NCBI GenBank assembly: GCA_966424055.1
Contig: CBJLMB010000001.1
Coordinates: forward strand, 372,001-436,000
Length of the DNA stretch: 64,000 nt
Direction of reading: 5' to 3'
Origin: Deminuibacter sp966424055
Lineage (GTDB): Bacteria > Bacteroidota > Bacteroidia > Chitinophagales > Chitinophagaceae
The notes under the pieces are model-generated. The model saw only the letters and a program-made list of their open reading frames with translations, had not been told where the DNA came from and ran no database searches. A program made the position numbers and the translations under genes. Shown piece after piece: positions 17,108-26,201 of the stretch (the first letter of the stretch is position 1; every line of letters begins with the position of its first letter).

Positions 17108-19894
17108 TTAAAATTTATAACGGAAACCTGCCAGTATGTTTACCTGGTAAATGTCTTTGCCTACCAGGGTTTTGTTTTTATAAGATTGCTCAGGCAGGCT
17201 ATTGTCTGCAGGCGGTGCCTGTAATATCACCGTTTTAGCCGGGGTATTGGTAAGGTTGTTCAGCTTGCCATAGAAAGAAAAATGCCTGCTGAGTGTTTTT
17301 TCAAATGAGAAATCAAGTGTTCCCTGGCCCAGCAGCCAGTAATCGAGATTGTAATAGGGAGAAACCTGTGCGATACGTTTACCGGTATATACCAATGCCA
17401 CCTGCATATCTAAACCAATACGCGGATTTTTATACAACAGCGACAAATTACCGAGGTGATTGGCCTGGCCCTGTAAAGGCCTTGTTTGATCCATCTGTTT
17501 TGATGTAATGTTATTGGTAGCCGGGTCTCGGTAGGTGTACAATTTGGAAGTAGTAATGCTCGATTTTACATAAGTATAGTTAGCCGAAATGCCGAACATA
17601 CCAAAAAACTTGGTGTACACTGCTTCAAAACCATAGTTACGGGCAGTGCCGAAATTCTCGGGCATAAAAAACTGTGCGCTGGGGCCACCGTTGCGTACAA
17701 TGGCGTATTCGATAGGATCCTGTATGATTTTGTAAAAAGCTCCAACCAGTATCTGGCTCGCGCCGCCAGGATATATTTCGTAACGCAGATCGAAGTTATC
17801 AGCCTGTGAGTGTTTCAGGCTGTCATTGCCTTTTATATCGAACAGTTCACCATTAACCTGTGTAGGAATGATCTCATAAAAATCAGGACGGACAATTGAA
17901 CGGAAATAAGAGATGCGGATATCCTGTTTTTTATTCAGGTTATAACGCAGACTGGCACTGGGCAACAGGTCAGTGTACTTCACAGTGCCTGATCTTCCTG
18001 CATAACTATCCGGCATAACCGTATTAAAACCCTGCTGTGTATGTTCAATACGGACACCACCTAAAAACTCCAGGTTTTTTGCAGGCGAAAATTTCACCTG
18101 GCCATACACTGCTGATACATTTTCGTGTGAGGTGTAGGTATTTGTATTCAGCGATGTTATCGTACCTGCACCATTGCCTGCTGGTGAAAACTGGTAATTG
18201 GCTGCATTAAAGCTGGTCCAGTACTGGGGCAGGCCATTGCTTAATACAGGAGAAAGAGAATACTGGTTATCGTAATTGTCGCGCGAACGATGGCGGTACA
18301 TACCCCCTGCATTGAACTCAACAGCGGTGCCTGCTATTTGTGGGGTATAAAATAAGTTCAGGTAACCTGCCAGATCCTGGTTTTTATTATGCTGCCATTC
18401 CCTGCTCATTTTCTGTACAATGTAGGCGTAGTTTGTTCCATTGCGGCCACTCTGGTAATCGTATTCAGCCATATCTGGTCTTGCACCATGTGCCAGGGAG
18501 TAGGTGCCTGTCCAGTTGATGCTTACTTTACTACCCAGTAGATGATCACCGCGCAGGGTGGAATTATAAATACTTTGTCTTTGTTCACGGCTGCGCATCA
18601 GGTTATCGCTGAGATGATTGAGATAAACTGAATCGTAGGTTTGCCTGGTTTGAAACTCATTCATTTGCACGTACATATTGTACAGTGCTATTTTGTTTTT
18701 CTCATTGAATACATAGTCGATCTTGTTGTGCAATGCCCAGCGCGTGGTTTGGGTGGAATAACGCCTGGTATAAAGATCGCTGATGACAGACTGGTTATCC
18801 AGTTTATCTACCACCTGGGGCTGGGCATTGGGTACCAGCAGCATGGAATTGGAACCCCGGAAAAAATTCTGGTACGAGCCGGATACAAGTATGCCCAGTT
18901 TCTGATGAAAGGTTCTGCCCCCGATAGTAAGGCCTGCTGTAGAATTAACAGGCAGGTTGCGGTTGGTGAAATTGAGGTTGGCACGCGAAAAATCGTTTTG
19001 TGTGGCAATATAATTATTACCGAAAAGCTCTGCCGGTGATTTGGCGCTCACCGCACCATGTGAGAATGCCTGGAATGGACGTGATGAAGAGAACAGGCCC
19101 GAAAACCCTGTGCTGGCATTGGCCGAAAGTAAAAACTGTTGGGGAGCGCTTTTCATAACCAGGTTCATACTGCCGCCTACAGCATCTGCTTCCATCGCCG
19201 GCGTGAGTGATTTTACCACTTCCAGGCGTTCTAATATCTCTGAAGGGAACAGGTCCATCGGCACATAGCGGTAATTAGGGTCAGGGCTGGGTATTTTTAC
19301 ACCGTTCACCAATGTATTATTGTAACGTTCATCCATGCCCCGGATAACGGCATAGCGTCCTTCACCGCTATTGCTTCGCTGGATAGTAACACCGCTGATG
19401 CGTTGCAGGGCATTGGCCACTGTTACATCGGGTAATAACTGTATGGTTTGTGCAGAAAGAATATTAGCAATGGTGGGTGCTGTTTTTTCCAGTCTGCGGG
19501 CGCTGTTGTCATCGCCGTTAGACAGTGTGGATACTACATTTACAGCGGTCAGCTCCGATACATCCGGCTCCAGTGTAAAGTTCATTTCGCGGCTGCCTGT
19601 ATTGTCTGTGAGGGTAACCTGTATATCAGCTAATTTTTTATAACCCGCATAACTTATTTTGATCTCATAATTACCCGGACGAAGTTTTTTCAGGGTAAAG
19701 CTGCCATCCAGGTTGGCTGCTACGGTAAGGTGTGCGCCATCCAGTTTTACCAGTGCGCCGGGAAGCGGTTCGCCGGTTCGGGCATCGGTTATTTTGCCTT
19801 TGATCACCGATTGGGAAAGGGCTTGTAGGGTACAAATGCTGAGTAGCCCCGCAAACAAAAAGCTGTAAAAGCTTTTAGAAAGATAAGCGGACAT
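17108..19894 (-). CDS. TonB-dependent receptor with carboxypeptidase-like N-terminal domain
   Basis: This outer-membrane receptor imports a ligand using TonB energy. I prefer the ATG at 19894 because it opens directly on the signal peptide (MSAYLSKSFYSF... ending ALSQ). A start at 19930 would add 12 residues. A carboxypeptidase-regulatory-like domain is followed by a plug containing TVANALQRISGVTIQR, YAVIRGMDERYNNTLVNG and DAVGGSMNLV, then a beta-barrel of about 650 residues ending in FRYKF. This plug resembles the stand-alone TonB receptors seen widely in Proteobacteria and Bacteroidota rather than SusC, and there is no SusD. It is the first gene of a three-gene operon with the beta-helix lipoprotein and the phosphoesterase. 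Confidence 0.92.
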   Translation of the reverse strand: MSAYLSKSFYSFLFAGLLSICTLQALSQSVIKGKITDARTGEPLPGALVKLDGAHLTVAANLDGSFTLKKLRPGNYEIKISYAGYKKLADIQVTLTDNTGSREMNFTLEPDVSELTAVNVVSTLSNGDDNSARRLEKTAPTIANILSAQTIQLLPDVTVANALQRISGVTIQRSNSGEGRYAVIRGMDERYNNTLVNGVKIPSPDPNYRYVPMDLFPSEILERLEVVKSLTPAMEADAVGGSMNLVMKSAPQQFLLSANASTGFSGLFSSSRPFQAFSHGAVSAKSPAELFGNNYIATQNDFSRANLNFTNRNLPVNSTAGLTIGGRTFHQKLGILVSGSYQNFFRGSNSMLLVPNAQPQVVDKLDNQSVISDLYTRRYSTQTTRWALHNKIDYVFNEKNKIALYNMYVQMNEFQTRQTYDSVYLNHLSDNLMRSREQRQSIYNSTLRGDHLLGSKVSINWTGTYSLAHGARPDMAEYDYQSGRNGTNYAYIVQKMSREWQHNKNQDLAGYLNLFYTPQIAGTAVEFNAGGMYRHRSRDNYDNQYSLSPVLSNGLPQYWTSFNAANYQFSPAGNGAGTITSLNTNTYTSHENVSAVYGQVKFSPAKNLEFLGGVRIEHTQQGFNTVMPDSYAGRSGTVKYTDLLPSASLRYNLNKKQDIRISYFRSIVRPDFYEIIPTQVNGELFDIKGNDSLKHSQADNFDLRYEIYPGGASQILVGAFYKIIQDPIEYAIVRNGGPSAQFFMPENFGTARNYGFEAVYTKFFGMFGISANYTYVKSSITTSKLYTYRDPATNNITSKQMDQTRPLQGQANHLGNLSLLYKNPRIGLDMQVALVYTGKRIAQVSPYYNLDYWLLGQGTLDFSFEKTLSRHFSFYGKLNNLTNTPAKTVILQAPPADNSLPEQSYKNKTLVGKDIYQVNILAGFRYKF

Positions 19895-20142
19895 AGAGCG
19901 GTTGTTTTTTTGGATGCCCACAAAACTCAATGAAAATGAGCCCTCAAAGTATACCCTGCCGGTGAGTTAATAATTTATTATTTCTTAGTTAATAATTTGT
20001 TTCAATAAACTCCAACATTTCTTCAGAATTGTACAATACTGCTGGAACTGGGGATTGGGTCTACATATGGTTGTTCAGGCCGGATGGCTTTTTTTTATCT
20101 TTTTTCTCCGTTATTTTTTAGTTAGATTCATCTGTATATAGG

Positions 20143-20164
20143 ACAAGAGCAGGTTAGCTCTTGT
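20143..20164 (+). promoter_or_regulatory. Hairpin in the leader of the subtilase gene
   Basis: ACAAGAGC (20143-20150) pairs exactly with GCTCTTGT (20157-20164) around AGGTTA. It ends 23 bases before the start codon at 20188. The loop contains AGG, the only Shine-Dalgarno-like bases nearby. Confidence 0.5.
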
Positions 20165-20187
20165 AATAAAATCCTGTACCCAAGAAT

Positions 20188-21561
20188 ATGACCCGACTAC
20201 TGCTTTCTTTCCTGTTGTTCACCTTGCTGGCAGAAAAAACTGCAGCACAAAGCACCCGGTACTGGCCCTATGCCGACCCCGCAACTGATTCTATTGCCGG
20301 CATCAGTCTATACAAAGCATACGACCTGTTGAAAGGGCGGCCGGCCAGGAAGGTCATTGTTGCGGTGATCGATAATGGTTTTGATATTGCCCATGAAGAC
20401 CTCGCCCCTGTTATCTGGACGAATCCCGGCGAGATTCCCGGTAATGGCATAGATGATGACCACAATGGTTATACCGACGATATTCATGGCTGGAACTTCC
20501 GCAGTACCCGGGATGGCCAGCTTGTTCCTGATGAACAGGCTGAAGCGACCCATGTGTATGAGCGCTGGCAGCAGCGCTTTGCAGGGGCAGATACCAATCT
20601 TTTCAGCGCAGCGGAAAAACAGTTGTACCAGGTATTTACCACTGCCCGCAAACTTTATGAAGCAGGTATTACCAATAAAGATGATAGTACAGGCCGGCTG
20701 TATGCTTATAATCTTCATTACAATTCCAGCACCCTGCTGCACGACAATCCGGAAGACCCCTATGATCATCATTATGGCAGCCCTGTGATCAAAGCAACAG
20801 AAAGCCTCAGTCATGGTACGCATGTTGCCGGCATTATTGGTGCTAAGCGGCAAAATGGAAAGGGGATAGATGGTGTTGCAGACCATTTGCTTATTATGCC
20901 TGTTATTGCCACAACCGGTTGCGGGGACGAACGGGATAAGGATGTGGCCAATGCCATCCGCTATGCCGTAGACAACGGTGCGCAGTTGATCAATATGAGT
21001 TTTTCCAAAACCTTATCTCCTTATAAAGCCGCTGTTGATTCGGCCGTTCGTTATGCTGAAAAAAAAGGTGTGCTGATTTTTCATGCAGCGGGCAATGATG
21101 GTGCAGATGATGACAGCCTACCGTATTATCCCACTGCCACCTATGAGGATGGCCGGAAAGCGGCCAATTTTATCACGGTGGGCTGGAGCCGGTCAAAATT
21201 CGATCGCCGGCTGGCCCATCCATATTCAAACTACGGCCGGAAAAATGTTGATCTCTTTGCGCCGGGCAGTGATGTTTTGTCAACCACCCCGTTCAATACT
21301 TATGGAAGCAAATCCGGCAGCAGCATGTCTACCCCGTTCGTGACCGGTGTGGCCGCGCTTTTACTGTCTTATTTTCCGCAGCTGTCGCCCGCACAGGTAA
21401 AGCATATTCTTTTGGCTTCGGTGTTTAAGCCTGCCACCATTGTCAATAAGCCAGGCACACAGCAGTCTGTTACCCTTGAACAGCTATGTGTAAGCGGTGG
21501 TATTGTAAATGCATACAATGCAGTGAAAATGGCAATAGCTGTTTCTTCTTCCAAGCACTGA
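20188..21561 (+). CDS. Secreted subtilisin-like serine protease (S8)
   Basis: The 457-residue protease has a signal peptide ending TAAQ and the complete catalytic triad: D62 (AVIDNGF), H209 (SHGTHVAG) and S379 (GSSMSTPFV). The region between Asp and His is unusually long, nearly 150 residues, as in many Bacteroidota subtilases with an inserted helical segment. No pro-domain is obvious and no type IX sorting tail is present, so it probably works in the periplasm or anchored near the membrane. It is monocistronic and divergent from the TonB receptor operon. Confidence 0.93.
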   Translation: MTRLLLSFLLFTLLAEKTAAQSTRYWPYADPATDSIAGISLYKAYDLLKGRPARKVIVAVIDNGFDIAHEDLAPVIWTNPGEIPGNGIDDDHNGYTDDIHGWNFRSTRDGQLVPDEQAEATHVYERWQQRFAGADTNLFSAAEKQLYQVFTTARKLYEAGITNKDDSTGRLYAYNLHYNSSTLLHDNPEDPYDHHYGSPVIKATESLSHGTHVAGIIGAKRQNGKGIDGVADHLLIMPVIATTGCGDERDKDVANAIRYAVDNGAQLINMSFSKTLSPYKAAVDSAVRYAEKKGVLIFHAAGNDGADDDSLPYYPTATYEDGRKAANFITVGWSRSKFDRRLAHPYSNYGRKNVDLFAPGSDVLSTTPFNTYGSKSGSSMSTPFVTGVAALLLSYFPQLSPAQVKHILLASVFKPATIVNKPGTQQSVTLEQLCVSGGIVNAYNAVKMAIAVSSSKH

Positions 21562-21802
21562 TTGATGCGGCAACCTGATGGCACCCTGTTTTTGATTTCA
21601 GGTGGTGAAGCGTTTCCTGTAAAGTATTCCCGTTTTCAGTTGAAGGATTGCCTGAATGCAAGAGGGGATAAGTCGGTTTTTGTTTTGAGCAGTTTGCTGA
21701 ACCATTGCGGGTGCTGCCCCAAGCCCGGTTCATAAGCAATTTCACTTACCGATAAATCAGGAATACAGCAGGATCGTTATGGGCAGCTGATGAAAAGAAA
21801 GA

Positions 21803-22726
21803 TCACACAGGTGTATAGGCCGTACTGGATAGGTGATTGGGTTTTATATAAATATGTGCTCTTTGTGCATCTATGATGATGTTGAACCGTTTTAAAATAT
21901 CCCCGCCCATTATACTCATCTTCTGCCGCCCGATTGCTCCCTGGAAAAAGCCTGCAGGTACATCGGCCAGCTTTTCATTCCCCATGAACAGGGCAGGCAG
22001 AACGGCTTTTTTAGTTACCAGGATATTGCCGAAAGAATCGGATAGTTTTTTCTCGCCTGTAATTTTCAGTTTTTCCGCGAGCTTGTTTTCGGCGGTGAAC
22101 TGATCATCGAATAAAACAGCACCTGCATATCCTGAATGAAGCAGGAATTTATTTTTAAGAACCGTGTCAGCCACCTGGCAACTGCATTCGATAAACATAT
22201 AATCGTTTTCAAAGATCAGCCGGAGTTGTTCATACTCCCTGCATTTGTCGGGCAGGGCGGATGAAACGCTGATGATGTTTTTATCGAAATCTATTTCTAC
22301 CACTTTACCGGCAAACAGATCGGTTCCAAACTTGCCATCGGTTTGCGGACCGGAATTTATATTCTCCCATATCGGAACATGTTCCCATTTCAGTTGACCG
22401 ATCTGTAAAGAATTGCTTTTGCTGCACCTTGATGTATTGTCGTTGCCACCCCAGCTTTTTACACTATCGGCGCCTTCAAAACGCAGACTGGTTAATTTTT
22501 GAATAGATTCTTTTGTTAAGGTCACCGCATTGGCTGCCGTATGAAACATCAGCCTGACGGTATCTTTTTGATTGAGTATGGCCTGTACGGCAAGATTGTT
22601 GGCACTGGTTAGTTGAAAAGGGATGGTGAAAGCCCCGGCTGATACCGTGCTGCTTTCCTGGCCTGCAATTCTCTGGCAGGTTAAAAATGTGATCAGCAGA
22701 ATGCTAAAAAAAAGTCTTATTCTCAT
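21803..22726 (-). CDS. Pepsin/retropepsin-like exported protein lacking both catalytic aspartates
   Basis: The 307-residue protein has a signal peptide and the two-lobe layout of bacterial aspartyl-protease-like proteins. The usual DTG of lobe one is HTA (H62, in RLMFHTAANAV) and the DSG of lobe two is HSG (H197, in FLLHSGYAGAV). The surrounding hydrophobic-hydrophobic-x-T/S-G patterns remain, and the C-terminal MGGDILKRFNIIID matches the second flap-strand block of the family. Both aspartates needed for peptide cleavage are therefore replaced, each by a change equivalent to GAT to CAT. It is probably a binding pseudo-protease, or else a histidine-dependent or metal-binding relative. It is monocistronic and convergent with the subtilase gene. 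Confidence 0.7.
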   Translation of the reverse strand: MRIRLFFSILLITFLTCQRIAGQESSTVSAGAFTIPFQLTSANNLAVQAILNQKDTVRLMFHTAANAVTLTKESIQKLTSLRFEGADSVKSWGGNDNTSRCSKSNSLQIGQLKWEHVPIWENINSGPQTDGKFGTDLFAGKVVEIDFDKNIISVSSALPDKCREYEQLRLIFENDYMFIECSCQVADTVLKNKFLLHSGYAGAVLFDDQFTAENKLAEKLKITGEKKLSDSFGNILVTKKAVLPALFMGNEKLADVPAGFFQGAIGRQKMSIMGGDILKRFNIIIDAQRAHIYIKPNHLSSTAYTPV

Positions 22727-23070
22727 AAGGGCAGGGTGTATATATTATCGCCGGAGCTTCCACAATTCCGCGATACCGGGACTGGGTTTTCCTTTCCTGT
22801 TTATTTTGAGCAGCTCATTGAAGAGCGTAAAAATTGCATCTAAAAATAACATAGACCTCTTTTAAAATGAGCGATCAATTTTTCAGCCGGAAACTGCAGT
22901 TCCGGCGCATAGTAAATTACAGTTTTTGTGCGGTATAGCCAAAAAGAGGCCGGATATGTTATCATTAATAAATGCCCGAAATTTTCAAAGGCAGCAAAAA
23001 GCCCATAAAATCTGCATTTTACGGGCTGGGTTAGTAGTGTGTATCTTTCATTTAAAACAGGACCTCAGTA
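22727..23070. other. Intergenic region
   Basis: These 344 bases hold the upstream region of the pepsin-like gene (minus strand) and the terminator of the helical lipoprotein gene at 22996-23026. No gene, and no exact Bacteroidota promoter, was recognised between them. Confidence 0.5.
22996..23026 (-). terminator. Terminator of the helical lipoprotein gene
   Basis: On the minus strand 23026-23016 pairs with 23011-23001 (11 bp with one mismatch) around four bases and is followed by five T. Confidence 0.8.
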
Positions 23071-23562
23071 CTATTGGGAGGATTGAATTTTAAACCCGTT
23101 TGCCTGGGCAAATTGCTGCTGGGCTTCTTTCATTTTCATGAGAACCGTGTTTTTATTGCTTACCAGCTCAACCAGCTTTTGTTTATCTGCCTGGCGTTCT
23201 TCCTCTGTTTTGGCAAGGCCCACGCTTTTATAACCGGCATAAATGCTTTTGATGTATTCGAAAGCTGTTACTGCAGATTTTTTAAAATCTTCTGCACCCT
23301 TTACATCAGGGGCAGGTGTGTTTTTTATTTCCTGCACTTTTTCATCCACCAGTTTTTCCATGCGTTCAGATACTGCTGCCAGGCTGTCGAACTGGCCGCC
23401 TTCAAAGAACTGTTTGGCTTTTTGTTCGGTTGTTGCGAATGCCGGGGTAAGGCTGCGTTCTTTTTCTACGATCAGGTTGCTGTAATCAAGTGCTGTTTTG
23501 GTTTTGCAGGATGCTGCGGTAATAATAAGGGCAGTGGCTGCGATAAGCATTTTTTTGTGCAT
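23071..23562 (-). CDS. Helical lipoprotein of unknown function
   Basis: This is a 163-residue lipoprotein with signal peptide and lipobox cysteine in ITAASCKTK. The mature part is almost entirely amphipathic helix, rich in Glu, Lys, Ala and Gln, with a repeated pattern such as SERMEKLVDEKVQEIKN, suggesting a helical bundle or short coiled coil in the periplasm. It loosely resembles surface lipoproteins annotated as LIC11966-like, but I cannot assign it with confidence. It has a textbook promoter and its own terminator, so it is probably well expressed alone. Confidence 0.75.
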   Translation of the reverse strand: MHKKMLIAATALIITAASCKTKTALDYSNLIVEKERSLTPAFATTEQKAKQFFEGGQFDSLAAVSERMEKLVDEKVQEIKNTPAPDVKGAEDFKKSAVTAFEYIKSIYAGYKSVGLAKTEEERQADKQKLVELVSNKNTVLMKMKEAQQQFAQANGFKIQSSQ

Positions 23563-23631
23563 AAAATGTTTTTAATAGGTGTTTACTATCCGGGTAAATA
23601 AAGCTGCTGCACAGCGTGCCCGGTCTGGGTG

Positions 23632-23662
23632 CAAACATAGCCGATATATTTTCAATATCAAA
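23632..23662 (-). promoter_or_regulatory. Consensus promoter of the helical lipoprotein gene
   Basis: On the minus strand TTTG (23662-23659), a 19-base spacer and TATGTTTG (23639-23632) match the Bacteroidota consensus exactly. Transcription would begin near 23625, about 60 bases before the start codon. Confidence 0.8.
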
Positions 23663-23763
23663 ATACGCAGTTCAATTTGCCGGCCCCCAGCTGCATATTG
23701 AGCAAGTTCCGGGTTGGCATGCCTGCCATGCCAGGCTAATTTTGATTGCTAAATAGATGCAGT

Positions 23764-24243
23764 ATGCAAAAATTTAGAATTGTTCCGTTAAGTGAAGAGT
23801 ATGTTCAGCGGATCCGCGCCAACCAGCGTGACGATTTTGGCCATCCGCTGGTAGAGCAGGTAGCCACCGGAAAAGGCCCTTGCAGGATTTCTTTGCAGCT
23901 GTTCAATGTTGGGGAAGATATCAGGTTGCTGTTATCGTACAGCCCGTTCACTATAGACAATGCATACGACCAGCCAGGACCGGTATTCATTCATAAAAAA
24001 GAGGTAGAACCTTATAAGGATGTTCATCGTTTTCCCCCTGCTATCAAAGCGGATAAAAAAAGTTTTCCGCTTTCTATTATCGGGTACAGCCGCGAACAGC
24101 GGATCATTTTTTCCAGGCTGGTGGGGGATGATGATATTGACCAGCTGCTTTCCACTGTACTGGAAGAGCGGCAGGACATCGAATACCTGCATGTACGTCA
24201 TGCTGCGGCCTGCTGTTTTATTTGCCGGGTGGAAAGGGCCTGA
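23764..24243 (+). CDS. DUF1203 domain protein
   Basis: The 159-residue cytoplasmic protein shows the DUF1203 pattern: an N-terminal FRIVPLSEEYV, then GPCRISLQLFNVGEDIRLLLSYSPF, the motif PGPVFIHKKEVEPY and a C-terminal IEYLHVRHAAACCFICRVERA. The function of the family is unknown. I use the ATG at 23764; an earlier in-frame TTG at 23746 is possible. A 7-bp hairpin (TGGCATG/CATGCCA, 23715-23733) lies upstream. The gene is convergent with the aminotransferase operon. Confidence 0.85.
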   Translation: MQKFRIVPLSEEYVQRIRANQRDDFGHPLVEQVATGKGPCRISLQLFNVGEDIRLLLSYSPFTIDNAYDQPGPVFIHKKEVEPYKDVHRFPPAIKADKKSFPLSIIGYSREQRIIFSRLVGDDDIDQLLSTVLEERQDIEYLHVRHAAACCFICRVERA

Positions 24244-24363
24244 CCACTGCCGAGATAAGCATAGAGAACAGGTTGCCCAATAGTCAAAGGAATGGCCGGA
24301 TATCCCTGATGGCACTGGATTACCCGGTCATGTTATCACTGCTATATTATTTTAACGTACAAA

Positions 24364-25614
24364 CTATATAAGCTCTTTCAATGCATGCAGAAATAGTTCA
24401 ATTTCCTCCAGTGTATTGAAATAATGCGGTGAGGCACGCAAAGCCCACTGTACCTGTTTTTCATCAAAATCGATCACTGCAAAGTTCCTGTAACTGGGTA
24501 CTATATTTATTTTTCGTTTGAGTAGTTCACCGGCAAGTGAAACGGGTTCGGCACCTTCAACGGTAAATGTAACAAGACCTCCTGTTTCAGGCCCCCTGTC
24601 CAGTACCCGTACTTTATCCATGGCTGCCAGCTGCTGCCGCATAAAACCGGACAGTGTTTTAACCTGCTGCCATATTTTTTCTTCACCGATATTCAAGCAA
24701 TATTCTATTGCAAAGCGTGTACCCAGCACCAGTGCATAGGCAAATTCCCAGTCTTCAAAGCGCATGGCATCTTCACGCGGGCGGTAAATGTCTTTTTCTA
24801 TCCATTCTGCTCCACGCATATCGATGAATAAGGGTTCCAGTCCGTGCTGCAGCGCTTTATCAGAGATATAGAGGAAGCCTGCGCCCCGGGGGCCGCGTAA
24901 AAACTTCCGGCTGGTAATGCTGAGGAAATCACATTTCAGTTCTGCCACATCTAATTTCATTTGGCCTGCAGACTGGCAGGCATCGAGGATATACCAGGTT
25001 TTGTCACCATGAATTTTTTGATACGCGTTGTATATCTCACCGATGCGTTTTACCGGCTGCACCAATCCCGAGTTCGTGGGTATATGCGTAATAGCCAGCA
25101 GCCGGGGTTGCAGCCGGTATAATTTTTCTTCCAGTTCGCCGGTATCTACGCCACCTTCTGACGCATTGCCAATACGTTCCAGCCGGATGCCAAATCTTTT
25201 CTGGCAGGAAAGAAACTGGATCTGGTTAGAGATAAAGTCATCATTGTCTGTTAAAATAATGTCGCCGCGTTGAAAAGGGATGGATGACAATGCGCGCGTA
25301 TATGAATCGGTGGCGCTTGCGGTAAAAGCAATATTACCGGCTTTGCAGTTGAGTAACCTGGCCGCCTGCACATAGAATTGTTTTATAGCATCTGCCCGCA
25401 GGGCGGATGCCTCATAACCACCGATCTTCGATTCAAGGCTGATATGTTCCTGTATGGCGCGTGTAACCCTATCAGGCATCAGGCTGGCGCCGGCATTGTT
25501 TAAATGAATAACATGTGCGCAGCCTTCTGTTTCTTTTCTGAAAGTATTAATTTCTTCCGGAGAAAAAATGCTCCCGGCATAAGGGATCTGTTGTGTTGCA
25601 GCTAACATATACAA
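24364..25614 (-). CDS. Class V PLP-dependent aminotransferase-like enzyme
   Basis: The 416-residue cytosolic enzyme belongs to the class V aminotransferase fold, which includes cysteine desulfurases, cysteine lyases and isopenicillin-N-epimerase-like proteins. The pyridoxal phosphate lysine is K237 in SITSRKFLRGPRG, preceded by the cofactor aspartate in ILDACQSAGQM. The N-terminal VIHLNNAGASLMP is typical of the desulfurase/epimerase branch. No active-site loop cysteine of the SufS/IscS kind can be placed. The reaction is therefore uncertain: a C-S lyase, deaminase or racemase on an amino acid is plausible. It is followed after 5 bases, in transcript order preceded, by ridA, which removes reactive enamine products of PLP lyases, and it lies opposite an Lrp regulator. 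That points to amino-acid catabolism. Confidence 0.85.
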   Translation of the reverse strand: MYMLAATQQIPYAGSIFSPEEINTFRKETEGCAHVIHLNNAGASLMPDRVTRAIQEHISLESKIGGYEASALRADAIKQFYVQAARLLNCKAGNIAFTASATDSYTRALSSIPFQRGDIILTDNDDFISNQIQFLSCQKRFGIRLERIGNASEGGVDTGELEEKLYRLQPRLLAITHIPTNSGLVQPVKRIGEIYNAYQKIHGDKTWYILDACQSAGQMKLDVAELKCDFLSITSRKFLRGPRGAGFLYISDKALQHGLEPLFIDMRGAEWIEKDIYRPREDAMRFEDWEFAYALVLGTRFAIEYCLNIGEEKIWQQVKTLSGFMRQQLAAMDKVRVLDRGPETGGLVTFTVEGAEPVSLAGELLKRKINIVPSYRNFAVIDFDEKQVQWALRASPHYFNTLEEIELFLHALKELI

Positions 25615-25619
25615 TTGGA

Positions 25620-26009
25620 TTATGTGGTTGTGTTTTTAAATTCGGCGATGCATTCTATTTCAACAAGTGCATTAAAAGGCAAACCCGCTACAGCAACGGT
25701 GGTGCGTGCAGGCCGGTGGGTACCGAAACAGCTTTCATACACCGCATTCATCTGCGCGAAAAGAGCCATGTCGGTTAAATAAACATTGGTTTTTACCACG
25801 TCTTCCAGGCTGAGTGCGGCGGACTGTAATACTGTTTCCAGATTGTTAAGCACCCTGCGTGTTTGCGCTTCAATACCTGGTTCCTCAATTTTCATCGTTA
25901 CCGGATCGAGGGGCGTTTGACCGGAACAATACAACAGGTTGCCTGTTCTGATTGCATGGGAATAAGGCCCGATGGCCTTGGGTGCGTTTGCTGAAAAATA
26001 AACTTTCAT
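25620..26009 (-). CDS. ridA: RidA-family reactive intermediate deaminase
   Basis: The start at 26009 gives the standard 129-residue RidA. A longer frame exists upstream but has no family similarity. RidA hydrolyses enamine/imine intermediates released by PLP enzymes. The conserved GPYSHAI (residues 14-20), the catalytic arginine R102 in ARTTVAV and the terminal EIECIA are all present. It is the first gene of a two-gene operon with the aminotransferase-like enzyme, which probably makes its substrate. Confidence 0.93.
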   Translation of the reverse strand: MKVYFSANAPKAIGPYSHAIRTGNLLYCSGQTPLDPVTMKIEEPGIEAQTRRVLNNLETVLQSAALSLEDVVKTNVYLTDMALFAQMNAVYESCFGTHRPARTTVAVAGLPFNALVEIECIAEFKNTTT

Positions 26010-26201
26010 AGTAAAATGTATAAATTGCTGATCAAAATTACCATGGCCTCTTTGCTTATTTCCCGCAAAAGAGCTCCTGCAACGCTTTTTCCGGTTGTTT
26101 TTGAACAGTAAAACGGGTAAAAACTGCAGGGACTTATGATGAATGTATTGGGTGTATGCGGACCGGCAAGGAGCTATCTGGTGATAAAAAAATACAAACG
26201 G
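26010..26201. promoter_or_regulatory. Divergent control region between ridA and the Lrp gene
   Basis: A minus-strand -7 element TAATTTTG occupies 26040-26033, but the nearest -33 match is 25 bases away, further than usual. An imperfect inverted repeat, CTCTTTGC (26048-26055) and GCAAAAGAG (26065-26073), lies just upstream of it and could be the Lrp operator. Lrp proteins commonly control the neighbouring divergent operon and themselves. Confidence 0.4.

Noticed and set aside
17108..19894. SusC assignment for this receptor
   Set aside because: There is no SusD next to it and the plug motifs differ from SusC. It fits the stand-alone TonB-dependent receptors better.
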